A DNA stretch of 41,411 bases from Methanogenium sp. MK-MG. Its GTDB lineage: Archaea; Halobacteriota; Methanomicrobia; Methanomicrobiales; Methanomicrobiaceae. The stretch spans positions 1 through 41,411 of the forward strand of contig NZ_JAAAWJ010000015.1 in the NCBI RefSeq assembly GCF_009914725.1, written 5' to 3'. A program made the position numbers and the translations under genes. The first letter of the stretch is position 1. Each line of letters starts with the position of its first letter. Shown here piece by piece: positions 34,332-41,411 of the stretch. The notes below the pieces were generated by a model. The model worked only from the letters and a program-made list of their open reading frames with translations. It was not told the origin of the DNA and ran no database searches.

Positions 34332-34819
34332 TGCTCCCATCAGAAGACCCGTTTTTATTTCTTCACCGGGCCGGGTGCCCGGATAATGTAATAGCCCACT
34401 GCCATGTGGTGCATGACCTTGCCTGCCGCTACGCAGAGTCACGGCCGGTGGACAGAGAGTTAGTCTCATGGGGTGCGGCCCTCCATGACATCGGCAGGTC
34501 ACAGACCCATTCGCTGGCCCATGCCCAGACAGGCGCAGACATCTGCCGTGAATACGGTCTCCCTGAAGAGGTGGCACGCATCGTTGAGTGCCACATCGGC
34601 GCCGGTCTGACAGCAGAGGAGTGCAGGGCAGAGGGTCTGAAACCGATTGACTGTATACCGCGGACACCTGAAGAGAAGATTGTGGCCCATGCGGACAACC
34701 TGGTCAGGGGCACGAAAATCATTACCATTGAAGAACGGCTGGAGATTGCCACAAACACACTCCCGGACATCATTGTAAAACGCATCGCCGCCCTTGCAGC
34801 AGACGTGGAACGTCTCTGA
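34331..34819 (+). CDS. HD-domain phosphohydrolase (TIGR00295-like)
   Basis: A 162-aa HD-superfamily metal-dependent phosphohydrolase. Metal ligands: HCHVVHDLA (first His), GAALHDIGRSQTHS (the HD pair), VECHIGAG (His) and IVAHADNLV (Asp). The family is archaeal and its substrate is unknown, perhaps nucleotides or cyclic dinucleotides. Last gene of the operon. Confidence 0.9.
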   Translation: MLPSEDPFLFLHRAGCPDNVIAHCHVVHDLACRYAESRPVDRELVSWGAALHDIGRSQTHSLAHAQTGADICREYGLPEEVARIVECHIGAGLTAEECRAEGLKPIDCIPRTPEEKIVAHADNLVRGTKIITIEERLEIATNTLPDIIVKRIAALAADVERL

Positions 34820-35342
34820 AATAGTCATGTGCCGCCTCTCTTTTCCAAAGCCGGTGTTATACCGACTGTCCGATGGATAGTGGAGAGACCGTTGTGCGGA
34901 AAAAAGAGGAATGCTCTGGTGTTCGGTCAGTTCTCTAATGTCAGATAAATGCCACTGATAATGGATGCATTGAGTCAGATAATGGCAGAAATATGATCGC
35001 ATGACATTATGTATTTCCCTGACTGACCGGTCAGATATTGCTGATGTTATCCGCTCTCTGCATGAAAAATGTCAGGAGAAAAATATATCCGGATTGCCAA
35101 ACAAAGTATACAGGGATATTTATTAAAATGTTCAGTTGCATGACTGGGTAAAAACATATGGATTATAACCAATGTGATCCTTTAAACGATCAGATCTGTC
35201 TGACAGGTCTGTATTATGATAGTGTTTAATCTGGGTATGCATAAAAATGAACAATTTTATGTTTATGCCTTAATGATAATTTTCGTCGATAAGTCCGGAC
35301 AGTGATGTCTGTATTTACTCAAGAACCAGAGGTGAATTAATT
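34820..35342. other. AT-rich spacer before the amino-acid-ligase operon
   Basis: 523 bases with no supported gene. Composition falls sharply toward AT after about 34950. It contains a perfect palindrome (35023-35034) and a 41-codon frame (35001-35126) without a ribosome-binding site. Several TATA-like stretches (ATATTTATTAAAATG near 35117, ATAAAAATG near 35241) occur; the promoter of the downstream operon is likely among them. Confidence 0.4.
35023..35034. promoter_or_regulatory. perfect 12-bp palindrome, TetR-type site
   Basis: CTGACCGGTCAG is fully self-complementary and stands in AT-rich sequence about 310 bases before the carboxyethyl-amino-acid-synthase-like gene. The form resembles TetR-family operators. 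Whether it controls that operon is unproven. Confidence 0.3.
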
Positions 35343-36293
35343 TTGAAACTTGGATTTATAATACCAGAATTTCCGCATGAAAAAAGGGTTGCTCTGCTGC
35401 CCGAACATATTGGAGACTTCAATAATGAAATCGTAGTTGAAAATGGATTTGGCCGGAACCTGGGGATCGAAGATGAAGAATATATAAAGGCCGGATGTGT
35501 TATTTCTGACAGGGAAACCATTTTTTCAACATGTGAAGCCGTGTTTTCACTAAAATTGCTACAGCCTTCGGATTACCCGTATATTAAGAAAGGTCAGATT
35601 ATCATAGGGTGGACACACCCGTCTGGTTCCGGCAAAGAATTTATGGAGTCTCAGGCAAAACCGAAAGGACTTGTTATTGTAGACCTGGATAATATTCAGC
35701 CCTGCATTTATTACAACGATCATGTGATACCCATAGACTGGCTAAAATCGAATTTTATTTACAGGAACAGTTTTATTGCGGGATTATCCTCCACATATCA
35801 TGCTATTTTGTCATTCGGAATGATTCCTACATCATCTACGAGGGTTGCAATACTTGCCCCGGGTAATGTTTCCCAGGGAGCATTTTCAGCAATATCAAAA
35901 TGGGGAGCTGATGTCAGGTTGTTTTACAGAAAGACAATGCCTGAGTTTAAAGCAGACCTGGAGAGCTTTGACATTATTATCAATGGAATTGAAGTTGACA
36001 GGCCTGACCTGCATATTTTAACGCTTGATGATCAGAAAAGGCTGAAGAAAAATTGTCTTGTCATAGATGCCGCGGCCGATGCGGGGAATGCTATAGAAGA
36101 TAGTCACTACACATCCATAGACAATCCGATATACAAAATAGATAACGTCCACTATTATGTGGTAAATAATGCTCCGTCTATCTTCTACAGGGATTCCAGC
36201 AGGATAATAAGCAGCTCTTTTAGCAGGCAGATTTATCACAGGGATGTGCAGGTTTACTTTGATCTGATTGAAGAATATAAAAAAGCAGAATAG
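35343..36293 (+). CDS. N5-(carboxyethyl)ornithine synthase-like dehydrogenase
   Basis: A 316-aa protein of the alanine dehydrogenase/PNT superfamily, closest from memory to N5-(L-1-carboxyethyl)-L-ornithine synthase, which reductively condenses pyruvate with the side-chain amine of ornithine or lysine using NADPH. Matching segments: GFIIPEFPHEKRVALLPEHI at the start, ENGFGRNLGIEDEEYIKAGC, the Rossmann motif VAILAPGNVSQGAFSAISKW, IINGIEVDRPDLHIL, NCLVIDAAADAGNAIEDS and the end motif YYVVNNAPSIFYRDSSRI. It starts at TTG with AGGTGA seven bases upstream. It is much more AT-rich than the core genome, and is followed after nine bases by an ATP-grasp gene, which suggests that its product is ligated further. 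Substrate assignment is inference. Confidence 0.85.
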   Translation: MKLGFIIPEFPHEKRVALLPEHIGDFNNEIVVENGFGRNLGIEDEEYIKAGCVISDRETIFSTCEAVFSLKLLQPSDYPYIKKGQIIIGWTHPSGSGKEFMESQAKPKGLVIVDLDNIQPCIYYNDHVIPIDWLKSNFIYRNSFIAGLSSTYHAILSFGMIPTSSTRVAILAPGNVSQGAFSAISKWGADVRLFYRKTMPEFKADLESFDIIINGIEVDRPDLHILTLDDQKRLKKNCLVIDAAADAGNAIEDSHYTSIDNPIYKIDNVHYYVVNNAPSIFYRDSSRIISSSFSRQIYHRDVQVYFDLIEEYKKAE

Positions 36294-36302
36294 GTGTTGT
36301 TT

Positions 36303-37325
36303 GTGAAACTGGGTATTTTTAATGAGTTTATGGGACTGGAAAAGGATTATATAAATGCATGTGAAGAACTGGACATTGAGTATGAAGTGATTGATATCAT
36401 TTCATCTGACTGGATTGAAAATATAAGGTCATCCGATTGTGATGGTTATCTGGTCAGACCTTCGTATAAAAAAGATGCATGGAAACGGATGTATGATGAA
36501 AGATTATACTATATTAAATATATAACCGATAAGCCAGTCTATCCCGTGTACAACGATATATTTTTACATGAAAGCAAAAAAAACATGGCATACTGGCTAC
36601 AGATACACGACCTGCCTCATCCCAAAACCTGGATTTTTTATAACAAAGAGGAGGCAATGGATTTTATAGAAAACAAAGCCTGTTTCCCGCTGGTATTTAA
36701 GCCGAATATAGGAAGTTATTCGATGGGGGTCAAATACATCAGCAGAAAGCATCAGGCAAAAAGACTGATTGATAAAGTTTTTACAAAGTATGGTTTTTAT
36801 AACAGTGGTTATGCGAAATGGCAGAAGACAGAATCCGGACTTTCTGTTCCGTTAATGGATGACAAACAGTTCAATTATATTACTTTTCAGGAGATGATCG
36901 ATGTAAAACATGAATGGAGGATGATTAAGATCGGAAAGTCCTACTTTGGACACCAGAAAATGAAAAAAGGTAAATTTCACAGTGGAAGTGGTAAGGTGGG
37001 GTGGGTTGCACCTCCGGAACAGCTTCTGCGGATGACTCAGCACATATGCAGTCAGGGCAATTTCAGTTCCATGAATATTGATATTTTTGAGGATTTACAT
37101 GGAGATTATTATGTCAATGAGTTGCAGCCCTTTTTTGGTGCTTATAACGATTCACAGATGTACATAGATGGAAAGCCGGGAAGATATCTGTCAGAAAACG
37201 GTAGCTGGGTTTTTGAAGAGGGATACTTTTGCCGTAACGCATGTTGTAATCTGAGGGTCCGGGATTTTGTAGAGCAGCTTGAGGAGTATCCGGCAGAAGA
37301 AGTCAACCCCAAGTTACTGACCTGA
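36303..37325 (+). CDS. ATP-grasp ligase paired with carboxyethyl-amino-acid synthase
   Basis: A 340-aa ATP-grasp protein. The N-terminal domain reads KLGIFNEFMGLEKDYINACE and GYLVRPSYKKDAWKRM; the ATP-binding core has FPLVFKPNIGSYSMGVKYIS (Lys and Gly/Ser loop), ITFQEMIDVKHEWRMIKIG and VGWVAPPEQL; the metal-binding region has NIDIFEDLHGDYYVNELQPF, with Asp, Glu and Asn ligands. It resembles RimK-like and capsule-type amide ligases that join a carboxylate to an amine. The frame starts at TTG 36294, but GTG at 36303 has AGGTG six bases before it and mirrors the start of the partner. Low GC like its neighbour. The C-terminal 60 residues carry three Cys near CRNACCNLRVRD, unusual for the fold. 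Confidence 0.82.
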   Translation: MKLGIFNEFMGLEKDYINACEELDIEYEVIDIISSDWIENIRSSDCDGYLVRPSYKKDAWKRMYDERLYYIKYITDKPVYPVYNDIFLHESKKNMAYWLQIHDLPHPKTWIFYNKEEAMDFIENKACFPLVFKPNIGSYSMGVKYISRKHQAKRLIDKVFTKYGFYNSGYAKWQKTESGLSVPLMDDKQFNYITFQEMIDVKHEWRMIKIGKSYFGHQKMKKGKFHSGSGKVGWVAPPEQLLRMTQHICSQGNFSSMNIDIFEDLHGDYYVNELQPFFGAYNDSQMYIDGKPGRYLSENGSWVFEEGYFCRNACCNLRVRDFVEQLEEYPAEEVNPKLLT

Positions 37326-37357
37326 GAAAGAGTGTCAGACTATATCCTTCCGTTTCT

Positions 37358-37424
37358 CCTCCATTTTGCCGGAGGGGCGGAGTGCAGCAGGCTGGCTGAC
37401 AGCGGCCCTGGATGCAATTTTTTT
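37358..37424 (+). terminator. hairpin and T-run after the ligase operon
   Basis: CCTCC (37358-37362) and GGAGG (37371-37375) form a short stem, and TTTTTTT lies at 37418-37424. Together they mark the 3' end of the two-gene AT-rich operon, 30 to 100 bases past its stop. Confidence 0.4.
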
Positions 37425-37523
37425 CTCTCTGTCACCAAATGAGTCCACATCTGTGAGCATGAGAGAAATCTCTGATTTTAAAATTGTGAACAACGCCTGA
37501 GTATAAGAGAATCGCCGATTTCC

Positions 37524-37540
37524 GGGGGGTGCAGCCCCCC
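37524..37540. terminator. GC-rich hairpin between convergent genes
   Basis: GGGGGG-TGCAG-CCCCCC makes a strong 6-bp stem 34 to 50 bases past the stop of the ACT-domain gene on the minus strand and downstream of the plus-strand ligase operon. It is probably a shared 3' structure. A similar half-element, TGCAGCCCCCC, occurs at 12160-12170. Confidence 0.4.
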
Positions 37541-37573
37541 TGGTGGAGAAACGCTATATACAGAGGGTTTAAT

Positions 37574-38077
37574 TTATTCAATAATGAGTTTTCTGACCTG
37601 CGGGAGGGCACGCAGGGCCTCATAGACAACCGCTGGCAGTGCTTCATCGACCACAATGACCAGCTTCGGGTCTTCTGACAGGTGGGAGTCGGTGACAAAT
37701 ATCTGGCGGATGGATATACCATTGTCGGCAATGACCTTCACGGCCTCACCCACCACGCCCTTCTGCGCTGCATTATCCGGCATAATAGTGATCACAGTGA
37801 GACCGAGGGACGCTGCGATACGGCTGACATCCGGTGTGGCCCGAAGGTTGAGAAAGATGTCAGTAATGGCAGGAAGGGATAATATCCGCTTCACCGTGGC
37901 GTCAACGACCCGGCGGTCGGTCCCGATCTCCTTTGAGAGATGGGTCGCAGGAATTTCTATGCCATTTACCGTGACGCGGCCCTGTTCATTGATGCCAAGG
38001 CCATTTTCCAGAAGAAACCGTACAACCTGCGCCTGGGAAGGTGAATCACTGAATGCATCCAGTATCTTTGCCCACAT
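37574..38077 (-). CDS. ACT-domain regulator of amino acid metabolism (COG2150-like)
   Basis: A 167-aa archaeal protein. The N-terminal part (about 1-75) looks like a winged helix: SPSQAQVVRFLLENGLGINE, THLSKEIGTDRRVVDATVKR. The C-terminal part is an ACT domain, IMPDNAAQKGVVGEAVKVIA and SIRQIFVTDSHLSEDPKLVI, which normally binds an amino acid. It should be a DNA-binding regulator that responds to an amino acid; the ligand is unknown. A TATA-like TTTTTATGAA lies about 25 bases before the ATG, so the mRNA may be leaderless. Confidence 0.87.
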   Translation of the reverse strand: MWAKILDAFSDSPSQAQVVRFLLENGLGINEQGRVTVNGIEIPATHLSKEIGTDRRVVDATVKRILSLPAITDIFLNLRATPDVSRIAASLGLTVITIMPDNAAQKGVVGEAVKVIADNGISIRQIFVTDSHLSEDPKLVIVVDEALPAVVYEALRALPQVRKLIIE

Positions 38078-38307
38078 TACGTTAGAATTAAACCTGATTC
38101 ATAAAAATACCACCCATCGTCACCGGCAAAAACCGGAGAATGTCTGTCCGGGCAGACAGGGAACCAAAAATCAAATCAAAACATATATTTCCACGGACGT
38201 CATTCTGTATAGAGTAACATGGCGCAGTCGCCTGAACTCCCGAATTCGGTTGTTTCGGTCTGTGTTGATGTCATGAAACCGGTCCTGGCTGTTTCTCACA
38301 TTCCTGT

Positions 38308-38392
38308 GCGGGGGTTGCCGAGCCAGGTCAAAGGCGCTAGGTTGAGGGCCTAGTCTCGTAGGAGTCCGAGCGTTCGAATCGCTCCTCCCGCA
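38308..38392 (+). tRNA. tRNA-Leu (anticodon GAG)
   Basis: An 85-nt class II cloverleaf without intron. Acceptor GCGGGGG pairs with CTCCCGC (one G-T); anticodon stem CTAGG/CCTAG with loop TTGAGGG gives anticodon GAG; a long variable arm (around TCTCGTAGGAG) follows; T loop TTCGAAT is flanked by pairing CGAGCG-like arms; discriminator A at 38392, no encoded CCA. A T-run (TTTATT) and a small hairpin follow. Confidence 0.95.
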
Positions 38393-38865
38393 TTTATTCA
38401 CTTTTAACACCTGACAGCCAGGTGCAACTGTTTCGCTCAGCATTATTCCATATATAAGCAATAGATAAACAATGCTGAATGGATAATTTTTTGGTTTTTA
38501 CCAGGCAGAATAGTGTTTAAATGGCACATCCTGCACGTCTGTGCCCCGAAAAAATGTATCCACACAGAAGCCCGGAGCGAGCCTTTCTCAGTCGGGACAA
38601 CTGATACATCCTCCTCAAAATATTCACCAATAGCGACCCCAAAATAGTCCGCAATAAACCGTATTTTTAGCAAATAAAAGGCAGAAAATGCATATTTTTT
38701 CGGCAGTAAAAATGATCAAAAAATACGGTCATTTCACCCCCCGATTCCCCAACGCAGGGAGCGAAAGAGGGAAGAAAACGGGTGACAAAAAACAGGAGGG
38801 AGAGACAGTAACCCACGTTTCAGATATTCATCCGACCGGTTTGCACCCCCACACGAATGTGCAGT
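38393..38865. other. spacer with hairpins between tRNA-Leu and the histidine kinase
   Basis: 473 bases without a supported gene. CACCTG-ACAGC-CAGGTG (38408-38424) is a hairpin right behind the tRNA. A perfect 8-bp inverted repeat TCAGCATT/AATGCTGA (38437-38444 and 38471-38478, 26-base AT-rich centre) follows. A 76-codon minus-strand frame at 38443-38673 begins inside a T-rich part and has no ribosome-binding site. An A-rich stretch (38680-38720) follows. Confidence 0.4.
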
Positions 38866-40737
38866 TCACTCTTTAAACCGGTAACACTCTTCAGGAACCC
38901 ATATATCAAAGCGGGCCCCGACTCCTTCCTTTCCCGTCTCACGAATGGTCATGCCGGTGATCGAGAGGATCTCCTGCACCAGAAATAGCCCGTAGCCGGT
39001 ATTTTTGCCGGTCTTCTTCCAGAAGATCTTCTCTTTCATACTCTCCTCAACACCACAGCCGTCATCTTCAAATATAAGCAGCCCCCCGTCGCCCTCTTCA
39101 TGGAATGAGACCGTCATTTTGGTCACCCCTTCTCCGTGACGCACCGCATTGTCGAACAGATTGAAGATCACCCGTCTCAGAAGCGGGTCGGCAAACACCT
39201 CAAGATTGCCGGTGGAAATCTCTGTTGTGATCTGGCGGAATGCAGTGCCTTCTGCCACTTCCGTTACCAGTGACCAGATATTCATCCATTCTGTGGTCTT
39301 AGATCCCAGCATCTCATACTCCTGGGTAAAGGTGATCTGTTCCTCCATCGTTGCAATCACATCGTCCATGATCCTCAGGGGCTGCTCTGCTTTCGCCTCA
39401 TCACCCAGCTCTTCTTTGAGCAGGGCAGAGATCATCGTGAGTGCCTGGATCTGATTCAGGATATCATGCCGGGTAATGCCCGAGAGCAGTCCCAGTTTTA
39501 TGTTTCCATTCATCAGTGCTTTTTCCGCTTCCTGTGTCCGTTTCAGTTCAGAATCGAGCTCAGCTGATGTCTGTTTCAGCATCAGAATATCAGACTTCAG
39601 GCGCACCACAAGAATATTGACACTCCGCCTGAGTTTTTCGGTCTCCGCTGACCGCGCCTCCTGTATCGGGTGATCCAGATGCCCTTCTGCGATATAGTCA
39701 ATATCTGACATAATCGCCTTCACCGGCCGTATCAGGAAATATGAAATATAATATGCAAAAAATACCCCGATACCAACGCCAAGCAGACTGAGGACAAACA
39801 CATTGAAACGCAGCATGTTGAGCGAATCCTGCAGGGGCTGTGTGGTAAAGACAATCTCACCGACAAGATTCATCTGGGACGAAGAGGGATATCCGGCATT
39901 ATTCAGATCAATATAGATATAGCGGGTGATGGTTTCATTCGGTTTATCGGTGATATCAAAGCCAAAATGGTCAGCATAGACCTGCTTCACATGTGCAAGA
40001 GTATCCCCCTGTGCAGATGCACCATGACCTGCCAGCCGGCGATAGGTGACATCAAAGATCGAAACCTCACGGAGGGCAGAGCCATCCTCAATCAGCATAT
40101 CTGAAATGGCGGTGTATGGAAAGTTTTTGCGCTCTGCCATAAAGGACTCAGATGTAAAACTCACTTCCAGCAGATACCGGTGGTCAGGGGTGGGCATATA
40201 GGCATATTTTTTCCCCACATCAGGATCTGAGAAGCTGGTACTCACCCGGTCGGCAGAAAATTCATCTCCCTCCCTGACTGTGGTGATTGACGAATAAAAT
40301 CCGGGAATCGTGCTGAAATCAAATCCCCTGTCAGGCTCAAATGTGGTATATTCAATAACACCGCTTTCATTGATGATATAGAGATCAATCTCCCAGTCGG
40401 AAGATTGTTTCATCCTGTTTTTCAGGGCATCGAGATCGATGGTGGCCGGGTTCCCGCCTGACTGCTCATATGCCTCAAGAAACGGGACGAATGCATCCTT
40501 CAGCTGCTGATCATAGGCTTTCTCATAGAGAATGAGCCCTTTGTCTGCGAGAATCGCAGAGTGAGTGACCGATATTTCCGTCTGATCCATCTTCTCCTCA
40601 AACTGGCAGATGATATTCTCTTCAACCGAGGAGTAGAGTATTGCAGAAAGAAATACTGTCAGAACAATAAATACCAGAAAGATGACGAGACTAAAGCTTG
40701 TCTGAAGGGACGGCTGTTTTCGGTCATCTTTTGTCAT
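38866..40737 (-). CDS. membrane sensor histidine kinase with HAMP domain
   Basis: A 623-aa sensor kinase. A transmembrane helix spans about 15-36, followed by a 270-residue extracytoplasmic sensor region with a Cache/PAS-like core (IDLYIINESGVIEYTTFEPD, VGKKYAYMPTPDHRYLLEVS), a second helix (about 313-336), HAMP (337-385), and a kinase core with phospho-acceptor His424 in GITRHDILNQIQAL, N box FNLFDNAVRHGEG, G1 EDDGCGV (557-563) and G2 NTGYGLFLVQEIL. The RHDILNQ H-box is the kind common in methanogen kinases. No response regulator lies next to it, so it is an orphan. Poor ribosome-binding site at the ATG (the TTTTGTCATTAC region). The signal is unknown. Confidence 0.93.
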   Translation of the reverse strand: MTKDDRKQPSLQTSFSLVIFLVFIVLTVFLSAILYSSVEENIICQFEEKMDQTEISVTHSAILADKGLILYEKAYDQQLKDAFVPFLEAYEQSGGNPATIDLDALKNRMKQSSDWEIDLYIINESGVIEYTTFEPDRGFDFSTIPGFYSSITTVREGDEFSADRVSTSFSDPDVGKKYAYMPTPDHRYLLEVSFTSESFMAERKNFPYTAISDMLIEDGSALREVSIFDVTYRRLAGHGASAQGDTLAHVKQVYADHFGFDITDKPNETITRYIYIDLNNAGYPSSSQMNLVGEIVFTTQPLQDSLNMLRFNVFVLSLLGVGIGVFFAYYISYFLIRPVKAIMSDIDYIAEGHLDHPIQEARSAETEKLRRSVNILVVRLKSDILMLKQTSAELDSELKRTQEAEKALMNGNIKLGLLSGITRHDILNQIQALTMISALLKEELGDEAKAEQPLRIMDDVIATMEEQITFTQEYEMLGSKTTEWMNIWSLVTEVAEGTAFRQITTEISTGNLEVFADPLLRRVIFNLFDNAVRHGEGVTKMTVSFHEEGDGGLLIFEDDGCGVEESMKEKIFWKKTGKNTGYGLFLVQEILSITGMTIRETGKEGVGARFDIWVPEECYRFKE

Positions 40738-40926
40738 TACATTTTTTTGGGTGATGGTATGATTTTAACATATCTTTTCAAATACACGCAAAAAACGGAA
40801 GAATACAGGCATAAGCTGCTTATTCGATGTCATGCACCCCAACTGCCCTGAACGATTTTTCCCCATCCCTCGCCTGTGGCATGGCAATCCGAACCTTCAT
40901 TGATAGAGAGACCTAAAATTTTGGGT

Positions 40927-41411
40927 ATGAAAAGTCCCTTTCATGTGATGCTTATACCGACACTTGGCTGTCCGTCCAAATGCCACTACTGCTGGAGTTC
41001 AGAAGAGGACTCGCCGGTGATGAGCCTGGAGACCATCCGGGAAGTGGCGGCCTGGCTCAAAGATTTTGACGACCGGCAGGTGACAGTCACATTCCATGGG
41101 GGAGAACCCCTGCTTGCCGGGGCTGACTTCTACCGTGAGGCGCTCCCCCTCCTCTCAGAAGAGCTTGCACACCTGAAACCGGCGTTTGCCATTCAGACCA
41201 ATCTCTGGCGGATGACACCTGAACTTGCACAGATATTTGCCGCATACAAGGTCCCCATCGGCACCTCCATTGACGGCCCGAAAGAGATTAATGACATACA
41301 GCGGGGCGAGGGATACTTTGACAAGACCATGCATGGTTACCGTATTGCGCGTGATAACGGACTTTCCGTGCGCTTCATCTGCACCTTCACCTCATACTCC
41401 GTTGACTACCG
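40927..41411 (+). CDS. peptide-modifying radical SAM protein, N-terminal part (cut by window edge)
   Basis: Open from the ATG at 40927 to the right edge, 161 codons. It has the radical SAM cluster LGCPSKCHYCWSS (C-x3-C-x2-C) near residue 15, FHGGEPLLAG, FAIQTNLWRM, GTSIDGPKEINDIQRG and FICTFTS, all normal for anaerobic-sulfatase-maturase/SPASM-type enzymes that modify peptides. The CHYCWSSEE stretch resembles, from memory, the methanogen Mhun_1560-type putative peptide-modifying enzymes. A SPASM C-terminus and a precursor peptide would be outside the window; no short Cys-rich or leader-like frame is seen in the 190 bases upstream. Confidence 0.85.
   Translation, partial: MKSPFHVMLIPTLGCPSKCHYCWSSEEDSPVMSLETIREVAAWLKDFDDRQVTVTFHGGEPLLAGADFYREALPLLSEELAHLKPAFAIQTNLWRMTPELAQIFAAYKVPIGTSIDGPKEINDIQRGEGYFDKTMHGYRIARDNGLSVRFICTFTSYSVDY

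Noticed and set aside
38171-38461. 96-codon minus-strand frame around tRNA-Leu
   Set aside because: It reads through the complete antisense of the tRNA gene.
38443-38673. 76-codon minus-strand frame
   Set aside because: No ribosome-binding site, no domain, and it starts in a T-rich tract; kept only as part of the spacer description.
1-41411. CRISPR array, insertion sequence, rRNA genes
   Set aside because: No regularly spaced direct repeats, no transposase and no rRNA sequence were seen on either strand.

Overview
The window comes from a methanogenic archaeon, most likely of the order Methanomicrobiales. The signs are an archaeal-type alanyl-tRNA synthetase, transcription factor E, tRNA methylase Trm56, the methanogen homocysteine-synthesis proteins (DUF39-CBS, NIL-ferredoxin, UPF0280), a tetrapyrrole operon suited to siroheme, F430 and B12 synthesis, archaeal TATA boxes, poly-T terminators and a methanogen-type peptide-modifying radical SAM protein at the right edge. 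The order is inferred from gene content remembered from relatives, not from any search.

Layout. (1) 1-14150 is an accessory island, all on the minus strand. It holds the start of a replication-type primase cut by the left edge, a small low-complexity partner gene, an AT-rich four-gene operon (about 11.7 to 1.2 kb) built around a 1786-aa DEAH helicase with a C-terminal DUF1998 domain, a decayed PIN-toxin gene, a RhuM-family gene and an intact UPF0175/DUF3368 antitoxin-toxin pair. (2) 14237-19949 is a tight minus-strand operon from glutamyl-tRNA to precorrin-2/sirohydrochlorin: precorrin-2 dehydrogenase, hemA, hemB, hemL, hemC, cobA. hemD is not visible and the island begins exactly where it might follow. 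(3) 20218-28730 is core genome: tRNA-Gly(GCC), a secreted TPR protein, a zinc-ribbon membrane protein, a possibly broken small membrane-protein gene, a PUA-PAPS-reductase-like protein overlapping hisH, a membrane-anchored winged-helix regulator overlapping alaS, a SWIM zinc-finger protein and a Nif3-like protein. (4) 28874-31469 is the homocysteine operon, with a perfect palindrome in front of its TATA box. (5) 31920-34819 is a compressed information-processing operon: winged-helix protein, Trm56, an ATP-grasp protein, TFE, an HD-domain protein. (6) 34820-37325 is an AT-rich insert holding a two-gene operon: a relative of N5-(carboxyethyl)ornithine synthase followed by an ATP-grasp ligase. (7) 37574-41411 has an ACT-domain regulator, tRNA-Leu(GAG), an orphan membrane histidine kinase and the radical SAM gene.

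Two places are the best candidates for undescribed biology. The helicase operon looks like a multi-gene anti-phage system: gene number and order resemble my recollection of the druB-C-D-E part of Druantia type I without druA, but the three partner proteins carry no family I can assign firmly. The carboxyethyl-amino-acid-synthase plus ATP-grasp pair suggests a small opine-like or peptide-like metabolite made by a two-step pathway. Both assignments are inference; sequence searches and structure prediction would decide them.
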